A stretch of DNA of 59,737 nt, from contig MU602671.1 in assembly GCA_025201865.1 (NCBI GenBank), forward strand, positions 61,639 through 121,375. Reading direction: 5' to 3'. The position numbers and the translations under genes are program-made. Shown here in pieces: positions 30,981-40,680 of this stretch. The first letter of the stretch is position 1. Each line of letters starts with the position of its first letter. The DNA is from Ramicandelaber brevisporus. Taxonomy: Eukaryota; Kickxellomycota; Ramicandelaberales; Ramicandelaberaceae. The notes beneath the pieces are model-generated. The model was not told where the DNA came from, did no database searches, and saw only the letters and a program-made list of their open reading frames with translations.

Positions 30981-31703
30981 AACTCTTGTCGCGCCGCGCT
31001 GCACTTCGCCGCGTCACATCAAGTCACCAGCCACCTTTCTCTTCTTCTCCTCTACTTTGCGATACATCTTTCCGATATACACTCACTCTCTCTCACTACA
31101 TTGCTCTTTGTCTCACTCTCCCTCTCACTCTTACCCACACATTCTCTCCCTCTCGATCGTATCCTCCGTTATCCTTTTTTGCCCATTCTCTCATTTTGCG
31201 ATTCTTCATCTGTTGTTCCACTACGTCTAACTTACGCTTCTTTTTCTCTCCTTTCTATCGATAGTCCTTATCGAACCTCTTTTGTTTGTGTTTACACTTG
31301 CCTACTTTCCATGTGTTCATGACATACACCACTCATAGACTGCATTAACTCTTTTATCTTTTCATATCTTTTCATATCTTTCTTTTTTTTTTTAAAGAAA
31401 AACCAATATCATGGCGATAAGCATGCTCATGTGGACACGATGGCCTCATGATGACAGTCTTCTGATCCTCCTCTGATGTAGATGAATCGATGGAAAATTT
31501 GGCAGGCAGACATGTGGCCATTACAGTGATCTCCTAGTCCCCTCCCTCTTCGTTCCGTTGCTGCCACCGCTATTGCTGCCGAGATCTGCCGCTTTGGCTT
31601 CAGCGAGAAATTCACGCAAGTAAACGAACGAACGAACAAGCGAACAAACGAACGAACTTTTGAACAACAGCAGCAATACAGTAACCGAACATCACGACTC
31701 AAG
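30981..31703. other. CT-rich intergenic region before iPGM
   Basis: 723 bp without a supported gene. The stretch 31080-31260 is strongly pyrimidine-rich (CTCTCACTC runs). The 60 bp before the iPGM ATG contain an (ACGA)n-type repeat (31621-31658). It probably combines the 3' end of the small gene with the promoter and leader of iPGM. Confidence 0.5.
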
Positions 31704-33398
31704 ATGACCGTCAAGCAGCCAGTGTGTCTCATCGTTATCGACGGCTGGGGCATTGCTCCAGAGGATGCACCACAGCCACAAGGCGACGCTATCAAGCACG
31801 CCAACACGCCTGTTATGGACGCCTTCGCCACGCTTCCAAAGGACCCTGTCAGCGGCCACAAGTTTGCCTATACCACGGTAGCCGCTCACGGCAACGCCGT
31901 TGGCTTGCCAGCCGGTCTGATGGGCAACTCGGAAGTCGGCCATTTGAATGTTGGCGCTGGCAGAGTCGTTTATCAGGACATTGTGCGCATTGACCGCACT
32001 CTGCGCCACGGCGAGTTTGGATCGACTCCAGAGATTGCTGCTGCATTCAAGAAGGCCAAGGAGCAGTCTGGTGGTCGTCTGCATCTGCTTGGCTTGGTAT
32101 CAGATGGCGGTGTCCACTCTCACATTGCCCATCTGTTTGGATTGCTTGATGCTGCTCGTGACGCTGGTGTTGAGCACACCTTTATTCACTTCTTTGGTGA
32201 TGGCCGCGACACTGCTCCAAAGAGCGCCACCGGATACATCCGTGACTTGTATGCCAAGCTGCGCGGCGAGGAGACCCGCTTCGACACCCCAGCTACCCGC
32301 AAGGGTGCTGGTCCATATGGCTCTTTGGCTACAGTCATGGGCCGCTACTACGCCATGGACCGCGATAAGCGCTGGGAGCGCCTCAAGATTGCAATGGAGG
32401 GCTTGACTCGTCTCAAGGGCGAGTCCGTCAACAACTCTGAGGCCGACGTGGTTGCCGCCGTTGAGAGACGGTATGCTGCCAACGAGACTGATGAGTTCCT
32501 GAAGCCAATGATCATTGACGAGGCCGGTCAGATCAAGAATGGCGATACTCTTTTGTTCTTTGATTTCCGCAGCGACCGCATGCGTCAAATCGTCCAGGTC
32601 ATGGGTATCGCTCCAGCACCATTCGATTACACTGACGACAGCAACGCTCCAGCCCCAGTCGATCCGTCTACCTTGAACATCACGACGTTCACTCGCTACA
32701 AGAGCGAATTCCCATTCCCGATTGCATTTGGACCACAGTCCATGTCCAATGTTTTGGCCGAATGGCTCAGCAAGAAGCATGTCAAGCAGTGCCATGTTGC
32801 CGAAACTGAAAAGTACGCCCACGTCACATTCTTCTTCAACGGCGGCACAGAGGCTCAATTCCCCCTCGAGGACCGTCGACTGATCCCAAGCCCAAAGGTT
32901 GCCACCTACGACTTGAAGCCGGAGATGTCTGCCATCGAAGTTGGTGAGCAAACGGCCAAGGAAGTCCTGTCCGGCGAATATCCGGCTGTCATTTTGAACT
33001 TTGCCAACCCAGACATGTGCGGTCACACCGGTGTCTACGATGCTGCCGTCAAGGGTGTTGAGGCTACAGACAAGGCCATCGGAATTGTCTGGGAAGCCTG
33101 CAAGAAGGCTGGATACGTTCTGCTTGTTACCGCTGATCATGGAAACGCCGAGAAGATGATCAACGACGAAGGCACTGGTCCACACACTGCTCACACCACT
33201 GCTCGCGTCCCATTCGTCATGGCTGGCGGCAAGACAGCTGAAACCGCCTTTGATTTCAAGGCAGGTGGCGGAACCGAGCCAGCCGAGGCGGATATCAAGC
33301 AGTCTGGAGCACTGTGCGATGTTGCACCAACTATGTTGCACATTATGGGCCTGGAAGCACCTTCGGAAATGACTGGATCCAGCATGCTGATCGAGTAA
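31704..33398 (+). CDS. Cofactor-independent phosphoglycerate mutase (iPGM)
   Basis: Glycolytic/gluconeogenic enzyme interconverting 3- and 2-phosphoglycerate without 2,3-bisphosphoglycerate, in the cytosol. The 564-residue protein belongs to the alkaline-phosphatase superfamily. It has the metal-binding start VCLIVIDGWG, the phosphorylated Ser in MGNSEVGHLNVGAGR (about residue 76), GLVSDGGVHSH, FFGDGRDTAPKSA, FDFRSDRMRQI, the phosphatase-side metal ligands FANPDMCGHTG and VTADHGNAEKM, and ends HIMGLEAPSEMTGSSML. Length fits (about 510-560). Budding yeast uses an unrelated cofactor-dependent enzyme; the independent type occurs in filamentous and other fungi. Strong codon bias points to high expression. 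After the stop comes a short T-rich 3' region. At 33554-33562 TATTTAAAG may be the TATA box of the next gene. Confidence 0.97.
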   Translation: MTVKQPVCLIVIDGWGIAPEDAPQPQGDAIKHANTPVMDAFATLPKDPVSGHKFAYTTVAAHGNAVGLPAGLMGNSEVGHLNVGAGRVVYQDIVRIDRTLRHGEFGSTPEIAAAFKKAKEQSGGRLHLLGLVSDGGVHSHIAHLFGLLDAARDAGVEHTFIHFFGDGRDTAPKSATGYIRDLYAKLRGEETRFDTPATRKGAGPYGSLATVMGRYYAMDRDKRWERLKIAMEGLTRLKGESVNNSEADVVAAVERRYAANETDEFLKPMIIDEAGQIKNGDTLLFFDFRSDRMRQIVQVMGIAPAPFDYTDDSNAPAPVDPSTLNITTFTRYKSEFPFPIAFGPQSMSNVLAEWLSKKHVKQCHVAETEKYAHVTFFFNGGTEAQFPLEDRRLIPSPKVATYDLKPEMSAIEVGEQTAKEVLSGEYPAVILNFANPDMCGHTGVYDAAVKGVEATDKAIGIVWEACKKAGYVLLVTADHGNAEKMINDEGTGPHTAHTTARVPFVMAGGKTAETAFDFKAGGGTEPAEADIKQSGALCDVAPTMLHIMGLEAPSEMTGSSMLIE

Positions 33399-33604
33399 GG
33401 TTAATCTGAATTGGACTAACTCTTTTGTTTTTGTTTTTGTTTTTAATGATGACGTTCTCTCTCTTTCATTCATTGCAAAGTCCCAGTATGATTAATCAGT
33501 TTGAACTGATCTTAACTAGACTTTATTTGTTGACTTAAACCGTGAAATATGGTTATTTAAAGCCACCAACAGCCAGGTACACGATCATACTGTTCTTGGC
33601 GATT

Positions 33605-33995
33605 NNNNNNNNNNNNNNNNNNNNNNNNNNNNNNNNNNNNNNNNNNNNNNNNNNNNNNNNNNNNNNNNNNNNNNNNNNNNNNNNNNNNNNNNNNNNNNNN
33701 NNNNNNNNNNNNNNNNNNNNNNNNNNNNNNNNNNNNNNNNNNNNNNNNNNNNNNNNNNNNNNNNNNNNNNNNNNNNNNNNNNNNNNNNNNNNNNNNNNNN
33801 NNNNNNNNNNNNNNNNNNNNNNNNNNNNNNNNNNNNNNNNNNNNNNNNNNNNNNNNNNNNNNNNNNNNNNNNNNNNNNNNNNNNNNNNNNNNNNNNNNNN
33901 NNNNNNNNNNNNNNNNNNNNNNNNNNNNNNNNNNNNNNNNNNNNNNNNNNNNNNNNNNNNNNNNNNNNNNNNNNNNNNNNNNNNNNNNNNNNNNN
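33605..33995. other. Assembly gap (391 N)
   Basis: Unresolved bases. The sequence resumes inside a Thr/Pro/Ser-repeat coding region, so the gap probably covers the start and the repetitive part of the next gene. The true gap length may differ. Confidence 0.99.
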
Positions 33996-34454
33996 CCGAC
34001 CTCTCCCATCACACCACCGACAACGCCTGTAACTCCTCCAACCACGCCTCTGACACCCTCTACAACGCCTCCAACAACCACCTCTAAATCGAGCGACAAC
34101 AAACCAAACCAAAACCCCAATTCATCGGATCCAAATAAGCCTCCCAAGTCATCTGACTCCAAAGATTTATCCAAAGATACAAAAGATGCAGATAAAGATA
34201 AAGATAAAACCAGCAGCACTAGCAAAACAACGATCATTATAATCTGCTCGGTTGTAGCCGGTGTGATTGTCTTGTCCATCTTTGGCATCGTGGCTTTCCG
34301 AGCGATTAAACGCCGTAAGATGGCCAAAGCTGAATCGGAATTTGTGTCACTCGAATCGTTTCATGGCCCGAATAACACTTATGGCCAGCAAGGCTATGAC
34401 GGACGACGTCGTGAGCGAGATGCTTACTTCCTTCGCGGACTTAATGAATCTTAA
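33996..34454 (+). CDS. Mucin-like single-pass membrane protein (5' end in gap), paralogue 1
   Basis: Partial gene: the frame is open from the gap edge to TAA at 34452-34454 (152 residues visible). Visible order: a Thr/Pro-rich repeat (TPPTTPVTPPTTPLTPSTTP), a Ser/Asp/Lys-rich segment (DKDKDK), a membrane span (TTIIIICSVVAGVIVLSIFGIVAF) and a cytosolic tail starting KRRKMAKAESEFVSL and ending RRERDAYFLRGLNES. Span plus flanks match the gene at 40681-41376 in 21 of 29 positions, and the tail ends alike. By that paralogue, the missing part should hold a signal peptide and more Ser/Thr/Pro-rich stalk. Function unknown; a heavily O-glycosylated cell-surface sensor or wall-linked protein is an inference. 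Confidence 0.85.
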   Translation, partial: PTSPITPPTTPVTPPTTPLTPSTTPPTTTSKSSDNKPNQNPNSSDPNKPPKSSDSKDLSKDTKDADKDKDKTSSTSKTTIIIICSVVAGVIVLSIFGIVAFRAIKRRKMAKAESEFVSLESFHGPNNTYGQQGYDGRRRERDAYFLRGLNES

Positions 34455-34687
34455 AGTAAACCACGTCATTGCACTTTTCACAAATCAACTTTGCAAATAC
34501 TCGTTGAAGATCGCATTGCTGTTAACAACTTCATAATGAGACATGTTTCCAGAACCAGCTCGACCACCTTTATCAACTGACGATGTCAAAGGCGCGTGTC
34601 TCGGTGACTAGTTCGCGTAGAAAAATCATGAACTGCGACAAGACAACACTCACAGATCCAATGAGCAAATAAACAAACAAAAGGAAA

Positions 34688-34760
34688 CGAGCATACCAGG
34701 GGTCGAACCTGGAATCTCCTGATCCGTAGTCAGGCGCCTTATCCATTTGGCCATACGCCC
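34688..34760 (-). tRNA. tRNA-Arg (anticodon ACG)
   Basis: 73-nt cloverleaf on the minus strand: acceptor GGGCGTA pairs (two G-T) with TATGCTC, the D arm is GCCAAATGGATAAGGC, the anticodon loop CTACGGA carries ACG and is closed by CTGA/TCAG, and the T arm CCAGGTTCGACCCCTGG holds the B box. Discriminator is G. It matches eukaryotic tRNA-Arg(ACG). No intron. Confidence 0.97.
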
Positions 34761-35286
34761 GTGATTGATATCGTATTATTTTGTGACAAATCAGCTAGGA
34801 ATAGATATATCCCACTATTTTTCAGGATATTGATGCAAAAATGATCAACCATTGTGGTTTGTATGGTAGCAAGTCCAAGTGCTAAGGTGACAGTCCAATG
34901 CAATTGAACCGATAAATGTGTTGCCTGTAGACTGATTCAAAAAACACACTTAATACTCGATAGCAAGAAACAGTCACTTCCCTTCTTTGTGCAGAAGTTG
35001 TGCAGAAGTTGTGCTCATCTCTTGGCTGTCTCTATTTGGTGGAAGTTTGTGAGCTCATCTCGAGATTGTCGTTTGGGGGAGGCTTTTGTACTCTTCTTTT
35101 CGCTGTTGCCGCTGCTGCTGTTGTTGCTGCTGTTGATCGGTGTATTTTTCTTTTGGATTCATCACTTTGCGGCTGCACACATCACAACAATAACAACAAC
35201 AAAAACAGCAGCAACAACAACGACAGCAACAACAGCGACAACAACACTTTCCGTAGCCCTCGTACTGCTGTCAGTTGATTGAGCAA
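34761..35286. promoter_or_regulatory. Upstream region of SIZ-like gene
   Basis: No supported gene. It contains a direct repeat of TGTGCAGAAGT (about 34987-35010) and a long CAA/CAGCAA microsatellite (35185-35245). It should contain the promoter and leader of the SUMO ligase gene. Confidence 0.45.
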
Positions 35287-37943
35287 ATGAGCCAGTACAG
35301 CAGAACGGTTGAGGTATGTTTTATAAGATAGTATATGGACCAGCTGTGATATTGAATCCAGCTGTGTGCCTTCGTTCAGCATACGGTACCGCAGTGAAGC
35401 ATAGTTAGTTTACTGACAGCTGCGTGTGTGTATATGTGTGTACTCGTGCTCTCTCATTCTGTCTCTCTCTCTCTCTCTCTCTTTCTCTTTCTTTCCACAA
35501 CTGTTCTCTGATTATACAGATTATCCGTCGGGATATACTCGAGAAAGTTCGAGTCGACGAACTGACCACAATACACAAGAGTCTAACATCAGCACCAGCA
35601 TTTAGCGGATATCGAGATCGATTCGACGTTTTCCGAAGCGGTTACAACAAGAGTCAAAAATGCGATGCACTAGTGAAAATGATTGTGACCATCGAAGGTC
35701 AAAGTTTCGATCATTTGCAGGGATGCATTGCCATTATACTTGCAGTTGCGGTCAGATATAAGACTTCGATCAGAGATTCATTTTATCGGTCATTGTTGCA
35801 AAGCGCGATATCACCTCCTCCAAAGCAGCTGGTTGGTGGATGGAGTTTCTTTGCAAACTCCCATGTTACCCGGAAAGAGCTGGAGTCTGCAGTCAATTAC
35901 GATGTGGCAAACAATCAGACTCCATCTACCAGAGCCATTCAACAGTATAATGCAGCCCGTCAACAGCAACAGCAACAGCAACAACAGCGGCAGCAGCAGC
36001 AGCAACAATCTGCAGTATCCTCACCTCAGAATCAGCAGCAGAGAGGAGGGTATTATGGAGGACAGCAGCTACCCGGAGCAGATGACCGTAATGCGATGGG
36101 TGGTACGTTTGCCCAAACTATGAGTATTCCTCCCCGGTCACCTACAGCTGCTTCTATTGCTACAACAACTACATCTGCTGCTACACCACCTGGGTATCAC
36201 TATGTGCAAGCGACAGCTAGCTACGCACTTTCACCGACCTCCACAGTGGCACCCGCTTCGTCTAGTTTATATCCTCAGCCGTACTCAGTCCCACAAGGGG
36301 GTGACAATAGAAGATATACGATGCCCGCAAACACTCATCAACAGCAAATGACCACTCCGACTCACAGACAGTCAGCCACAGCCCAAGCACCAGCTACAAC
36401 GGGAAGACACACTGCATCCACCCATCATCACGGCTCAAGTGGTGGCAGTGGTAGTAGCAACAAGCATCATAAACATCAACACCAGCAGCCAATGCCTAAT
36501 GCGGAGCCAGTTTATATTAGCTTAAATGGAAAGACTGTATCTGTTGAATCAGCACTGGAAAAGATGAGATTCAAAACATCAGCATTAATGACAATTCACA
36601 AGAGAATATCACCAATACTATACATTCAACCAACTGAGGATCTACGGCAATGTTATTTAACTATACAAGTAACCACTGAAATTGCCAATAAATTATACCC
36701 AGCTGATGGCGCAAGCAACAGAATAGCCAGGTTATCAGACAGATGGAGATTGATGCTATTTTCCAGTCAATTTGAAATGGCACTGGAATCAGCCACAGCA
36801 AACAGCACTAGCAATGAAGCAGCAACAATAGTCTATCCATATGATTTGTTTGAAGTATACTGCAGTGATGCCTCTGCCCATTCAATGAGAATGACTAATT
36901 TGGTTCAAAGCAATCTGGGTAAACCAATGAAATTAGGTACAGCCACGCCTACCGACATAACTGCATTGTGGGATGCTGCATCTGCTAGAAATCAATCATA
37001 CAGACAGTTGCGGATCAAATCAAGAGTATTCGAAAGACCATACGTTGTCGCAGCCTATCTGGTTGAAGTTAGATCAGTCTCAGACACCATTCAGCTGTTA
37101 CATCAGTCACTCACGAGAACAGAAGAAGAAGTACTCGCAAAGTTAACTGGTAAAAAATCACATAGTGGTAAGAGTAATAATAGTAATCATGTGGCGAAGG
37201 ATGGTGATGGTGAAGATGAAGATGAGGATGATGATGAGATTGTGGCTGGACATCAGCAGGTGTCGTTGAAGTGTCCTCTCGGGTATATGAGACTACAACA
37301 TCCCGTTCGAGGAAATCATTGTCCACATGCACAGTGCTTTGATGCAAACACATTTTTAGAGTTGAATAAGAAGCAAGCTACAGCACTATGTCCAGTATGT
37401 GATAGAGTTATTGGAGGATTAACAGAGTTGATTGTTGACGGATTTATGATGAATGTGTTAAAGAGTGCAACAGATGATGACGAGCACATTTACATTAGAA
37501 GAGATGGAAAGTGGGCATTTAAAGAGTCTGATTTGAACGGCAATGATCATAGTACCGATGATGTCCTCACCAGTGCATCCAGTGGCCTTCATCAACACAG
37601 TACCAACAATGAAAGTGGAATGGTTACACCTCCTTCTACCCACTCAATGACTCCCACTATTGGCACTAATAATACCAATGCTGCCAATTCAAATAAGAAA
37701 TCAAGCAGGAGTGAGCAATCTATTATAATGTGTCTAGACTCTGAAGATGAAGAGGGCACGGATAACAATCAACCCGCAGTGCAATTGGGCATGAAACGAA
37801 CACTGGATTCAAGAGACACTCCTGAACAAGACAACAGTAGTAACAAACGGCTTCGACAGGAACCAGTCACTCCTCCTCCTCAAATACCATCTTCAAATGT
37901 CACTGAAATTATTGATCTCACCTGGGATTCTGATGATGAATAA
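35287..37943 (+). CDS. SIZ/PIAS-type SUMO E3 ligase (two exons)
   Basis: Nuclear SP-RING ligase that promotes SUMO transfer. Proposed exons are 35287-35313 and 35520-37943 (816 residues); the join is phase 0. The first exon (MSQYSRTVE) is inferred from the GAG|GTATGT donor, a TTACTGAC branch word at about 35410, a long CT tract and the first downstream AG at 35518-35519. Protein order: a SAP-like helical start (VDELTTIHKSL...KCDALVKMI), polyQ (35960-36008), a low-complexity Ser/Pro region, a PINIT-like region (MRFKTSALMTIHKRISPILY), then the SP-RING (about 590-640): SLKCPLGYMRLQHPVRGNHC, PHAQCFDANTFLEL, ALCPVCDRVI with the Cys/His ligands. Two acidic SUMO-interacting motifs follow: IIMCLDSEDEE and the terminal IIDLTWDSDDE. 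Very short exon 1 makes the start the weakest point. Confidence 0.85.
35314..35519 (+). other. Intron in SIZ-like gene
   Basis: 206-nt GT...AG intron: GTATGT donor, CTGAC branch word, (CT)n tract at 35461-35495 and acceptor TTATACAG. In-frame translation across it is only a run of Ser/Leu/Phe from the CT repeat. Confidence 0.7.
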
Positions 37944-37992
37944 TACATGCAATCATCATTATTATTATAGTCTTCATTATCGTTATTAATCT

Positions 37993-38062
37993 AGGGAGGG
38001 GGTTATTGCACCCCGGAATACACTCCACGGGGCGCATTTCGGGGTGCAATAACCCCTTCCCT
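37993..38062. repeat. 70-bp fold-back (inverted-repeat) element with flanking direct repeat
   Basis: Arms 37993-38015 and 38040-38062 are complementary in 22 of 23 positions (core GGGGTTATTGCACCCCG), separated by a 24-bp loop. TTAATCT occurs on both sides (37986-37992 and 38062-38068), and TTAA is the common core. This resembles a tiny MITE with target duplication, perhaps TTAA-type, but an RNA hairpin in the 3' regions of the convergent SIZ and sphingomyelin-synthase-like genes is the alternative. Confidence 0.8.
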
Positions 38063-38347
38063 TAATCTATCTATTTTACACACTCACTCACTCCTCTCCT
38101 CAATTTAAATAACTTGCTATTTTATCTTACAAAGCTGATACTCAATTATTATAAAATATTAAAAATAGAAAAGAAGTAAAAAAGAAGAGGAAGGAAAGAT
38201 AACTGTATATAAAAATGAAAAAGGAGAGGGAATGTTAGACAAGTAGTCGCATAGAACGTAGTATAATAATAATAAAAAAGAGAGAGGGGGAAAAGATAGA
38301 AGCATTATTCTTATTATCAAGAAAAAAGAAGATGAAGCCATCAAAGC

Positions 38348-39781
38348 TTAGTAACGGCGATGATGGTGATGAATGTGCTCCATATAAGCAGCATCCAATC
38401 TATCAGACATTTGAGCCACCAGTGGGAAAATTCCAGATGGCTTCACAACAGTTAGCCAGAAATTCTTGATTGTATACCAGTTGCCAATAGTAATAAAGAA
38501 TGCTAGCATAACATCGACTGTGTAATGTGCACGATTAGCCAACACAATCAAAGCGGCAGCAATGCACAGCAGCCACATGATGAGCGGGAGTCCAAAACGA
38601 ACCAGCAAGCCAAGCTTTTTGTTCTTTTGGGAAAGAGCCAGCTCAACTACATCTTCGCTGGCAGCTGGCTCTCCATCCAACAGCTGTTGTCTGCGTTTGG
38701 CTGGAGACCGAACAGTGTTGCGGACCAGTTGACGGATTGTGACAAGACCAGGGATGTGGCGATGCAGGAAAGGCGGATAGGTGGTCCAGACGAGCGCCGT
38801 TACCACAAAGATGATGGTGTGACCAGAGAATATACAGTCACCGCATCTGTGCAGCAAAAATGTTGTGAACACATTGCCCTCAACAAATTCGCAGCCAGGG
38901 CGTGGATCCGGCAGAGACGTGATGGCAACGGTGGCAGTGCGCATAATGTTAGTCACACCCCAGGCAGCCAAGCCGTGGACAAGCAAGAACAGCGGAGCAG
39001 GGCTCAGCAGAATCCAGATGACAGTGGGAATGAGCATGACAAAGTCAAACACATCGGTGAGTTCAATGATGGTGATTTCTGGGAGGAAATCAAAGAACAC
39101 ATCAGGCAGAGCTTCGCGGTGAACAATCTTCTTGGAACGCTGGCTCGCGACGTTGGCCATGACGTTCATGAAGTAGTACGACAGGGCAAAAATGACGACC
39201 AGGCTCACAATCAGCTTGATGGTTGCCTTGTCCATTGCATATCGCTGCTTGACGAATGAGATGACGGTTTCGCGCAACGTGGCATCGTGAGCAAGCGGCG
39301 TCAGCACGGGAGCTTGAGATGGCGAGCGCTTCTCGGAATCGGCAGGCACTTCGCCAGCATCCTCGTGGTTTGCTGCACCGGCGGCAGTTGACGCAGTGAG
39401 AACCTGGACAGCCGTTGGCATTGGCGATGGAGATGGGGACCGCTCAATCATGCTGACGCCGCTGCCAGAGCGACTGTGGCTAGCGCTGTCGTACTTCCTT
39501 GCCATCAGAGCAGAGCTACTCTTTGTCATTGGCGATCGTAGTGCCGCCCCTGAATCCATCGAGTTGCGCTGCTGCTGTAGCTGTTGAAAGGGGGCGTGAG
39601 GCTCAATCGGAGTCTCCATGGAATCGAGCTCTGCGGATTCGGCCACTATCGCTGGAATGGACAATGTGGTGTTGTTGCTTTCTTGGCGGTGGGAAGGGAC
39701 GGTAGACACTATCGTTGACTGTGTCGCTGAGTGTGCTGTTGAGCCTGTCATGCCGCTTGATGTGCTCTGGCGGTTTGGCAT
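38348..39781 (-). CDS. Sphingomyelin-synthase-like (PAP2_C) membrane enzyme
   Basis: Multi-span transferase of the sphingomyelin synthase/ceramide phosphotransferase family, acting on ceramide in Golgi or plasma membrane. The 477-residue protein has a Ser/Thr/Gln-rich cytosolic N-terminus of about 180 residues and about six spans (first ALSYYFMNVM region near 185-210). It has the family motifs HRCGDCIFSGHT (about 308-320, catalytic His in SGHT) and HYTVDVMLAFFIT (about 418-430, catalytic His and Asp), matching the CGDxxxSGHT and HYTxDV pattern of animal and protozoan enzymes. The His-rich end is HIHHHHRRY. No SAM domain. The head group (phosphoinositol, phosphocholine or phosphoethanolamine) cannot be told; the usual fungal IPC synthase, Aur1, has different surrounding motifs. 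ATG at 39781 after a GA-rich (plus) leader. Confidence 0.85.
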   Translation of the reverse strand: MPNRQSTSSGMTGSTAHSATQSTIVSTVPSHRQESNNTTLSIPAIVAESAELDSMETPIEPHAPFQQLQQQRNSMDSGAALRSPMTKSSSALMARKYDSASHSRSGSGVSMIERSPSPSPMPTAVQVLTASTAAGAANHEDAGEVPADSEKRSPSQAPVLTPLAHDATLRETVISFVKQRYAMDKATIKLIVSLVVIFALSYYFMNVMANVASQRSKKIVHREALPDVFFDFLPEITIIELTDVFDFVMLIPTVIWILLSPAPLFLLVHGLAAWGVTNIMRTATVAITSLPDPRPGCEFVEGNVFTTFLLHRCGDCIFSGHTIIFVVTALVWTTYPPFLHRHIPGLVTIRQLVRNTVRSPAKRRQQLLDGEPAASEDVVELALSQKNKKLGLLVRFGLPLIMWLLCIAAALIVLANRAHYTVDVMLAFFITIGNWYTIKNFWLTVVKPSGIFPLVAQMSDRLDAAYMEHIHHHHRRY

Positions 39782-40680
39782 AATTCACAAGTCGACGAAA
39801 AGAGTGCGTGGAAAGCGGTGGAGGCAATCGAAGAGGAAGAGAGGGAGAAAGGAAGGGAAGGGAAGGGAAGAAAAGAAAAGGGCAAAGAGAGTGAGCGAGC
39901 GAGCGGGTGTACGATGACGTCGAGAGTGTTGGTGACCGAGCGAAGGCCGGGCTGGGTTAGCTGTGGACGGCTGGGGGCGGGACGAAACAGGCTGATGGCG
40001 ATGAGGCTCAAAACGCAGATGACTAACCCAACGAGGAATAAAGTGATAGTGGTATCCGGCTGGCTGGCTAGTTGACTGGCTAGTTGACTGACTGGTTGGC
40101 TAGGTAAGCTGGTTATCAGCAGGATGAGGTTGAGGCTTGGTAGAGATGACGCTGCAGGAGAGCACAACCTGTCAAAAAAAGAACAGCGAGATTTATGCGC
40201 AGGTTGCTCGGCAAAGGGGGAAAGCACAGTGAGGCAAATTCAATATATCAGAGAATAGGAGAGAAGAAAAAGGGGGTGGTCAGTGAGGCGAGAGTAGTCC
40301 AACAGGCCGTCAATGCTCAAAAAAAATAGGAGAAGGAGGACATGGCTCTAGTTTTGTATCAATGGCTGCTCATCAAAATAGTCGTGAACCCAGCACATTA
40401 AGCAACAGCTGCGAACCCGAGTGGTTACTGACTAATGCACATCCGAACTGACGAGGATCAACCAATCGCCCGGACTGAACCCTAAAATACTGCGCAGTAA
40501 TAGTTCTGCCGGATGCAACGAATTTTCCGTGCATTAAAAGAACAAATTTTCGACATTTTTTTGTTTTTTTGCTATTGTTCTTAAAACAAAGAAAAGAAAA
40601 GAAGCGCAAGATGATATGAAAGAATGTAAATGAGTTAGATGTTTAGTTGTTTAGATGTTTAGTTGTTTGGTTGCCTGTGT
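39782..40680. promoter_or_regulatory. Intergenic region between SMS-like and mucin-like genes
   Basis: About 900 bp with no supported gene, lying upstream of the SMS-like gene and downstream of the mucin-like paralogue. A purine-rich tract on plus (39820-39905) is the CT-rich leader of the minus-strand gene. A short tandem repeat with units of the type GGCTAGTTGACT lies at 40057-40103. A 78-codon minus frame at 40373-40609 lacks coding character. Confidence 0.45.

Noticed and set aside
32100-33473. 457-codon open frame antisense to iPGM
   Set aside because: Mirror of a strongly codon-biased gene; no domain, no ATG-supported leader, low-complexity hydrophobic/Ser/Gly content.
33557-34327. Minus-strand frame running through the assembly gap
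   Set aside because: More than half is N; the plus frame after the gap has a paralogue at 40681-41376 and is the real gene.
35185-35245. CAA/CAGCAA microsatellite read as a polyglutamine gene
   Set aside because: No start or flanking coding features; simple repeat.
40373-40609. 78-codon minus-strand frame
   Set aside because: A-rich, no recognisable pattern, located in promoter-like sequence.
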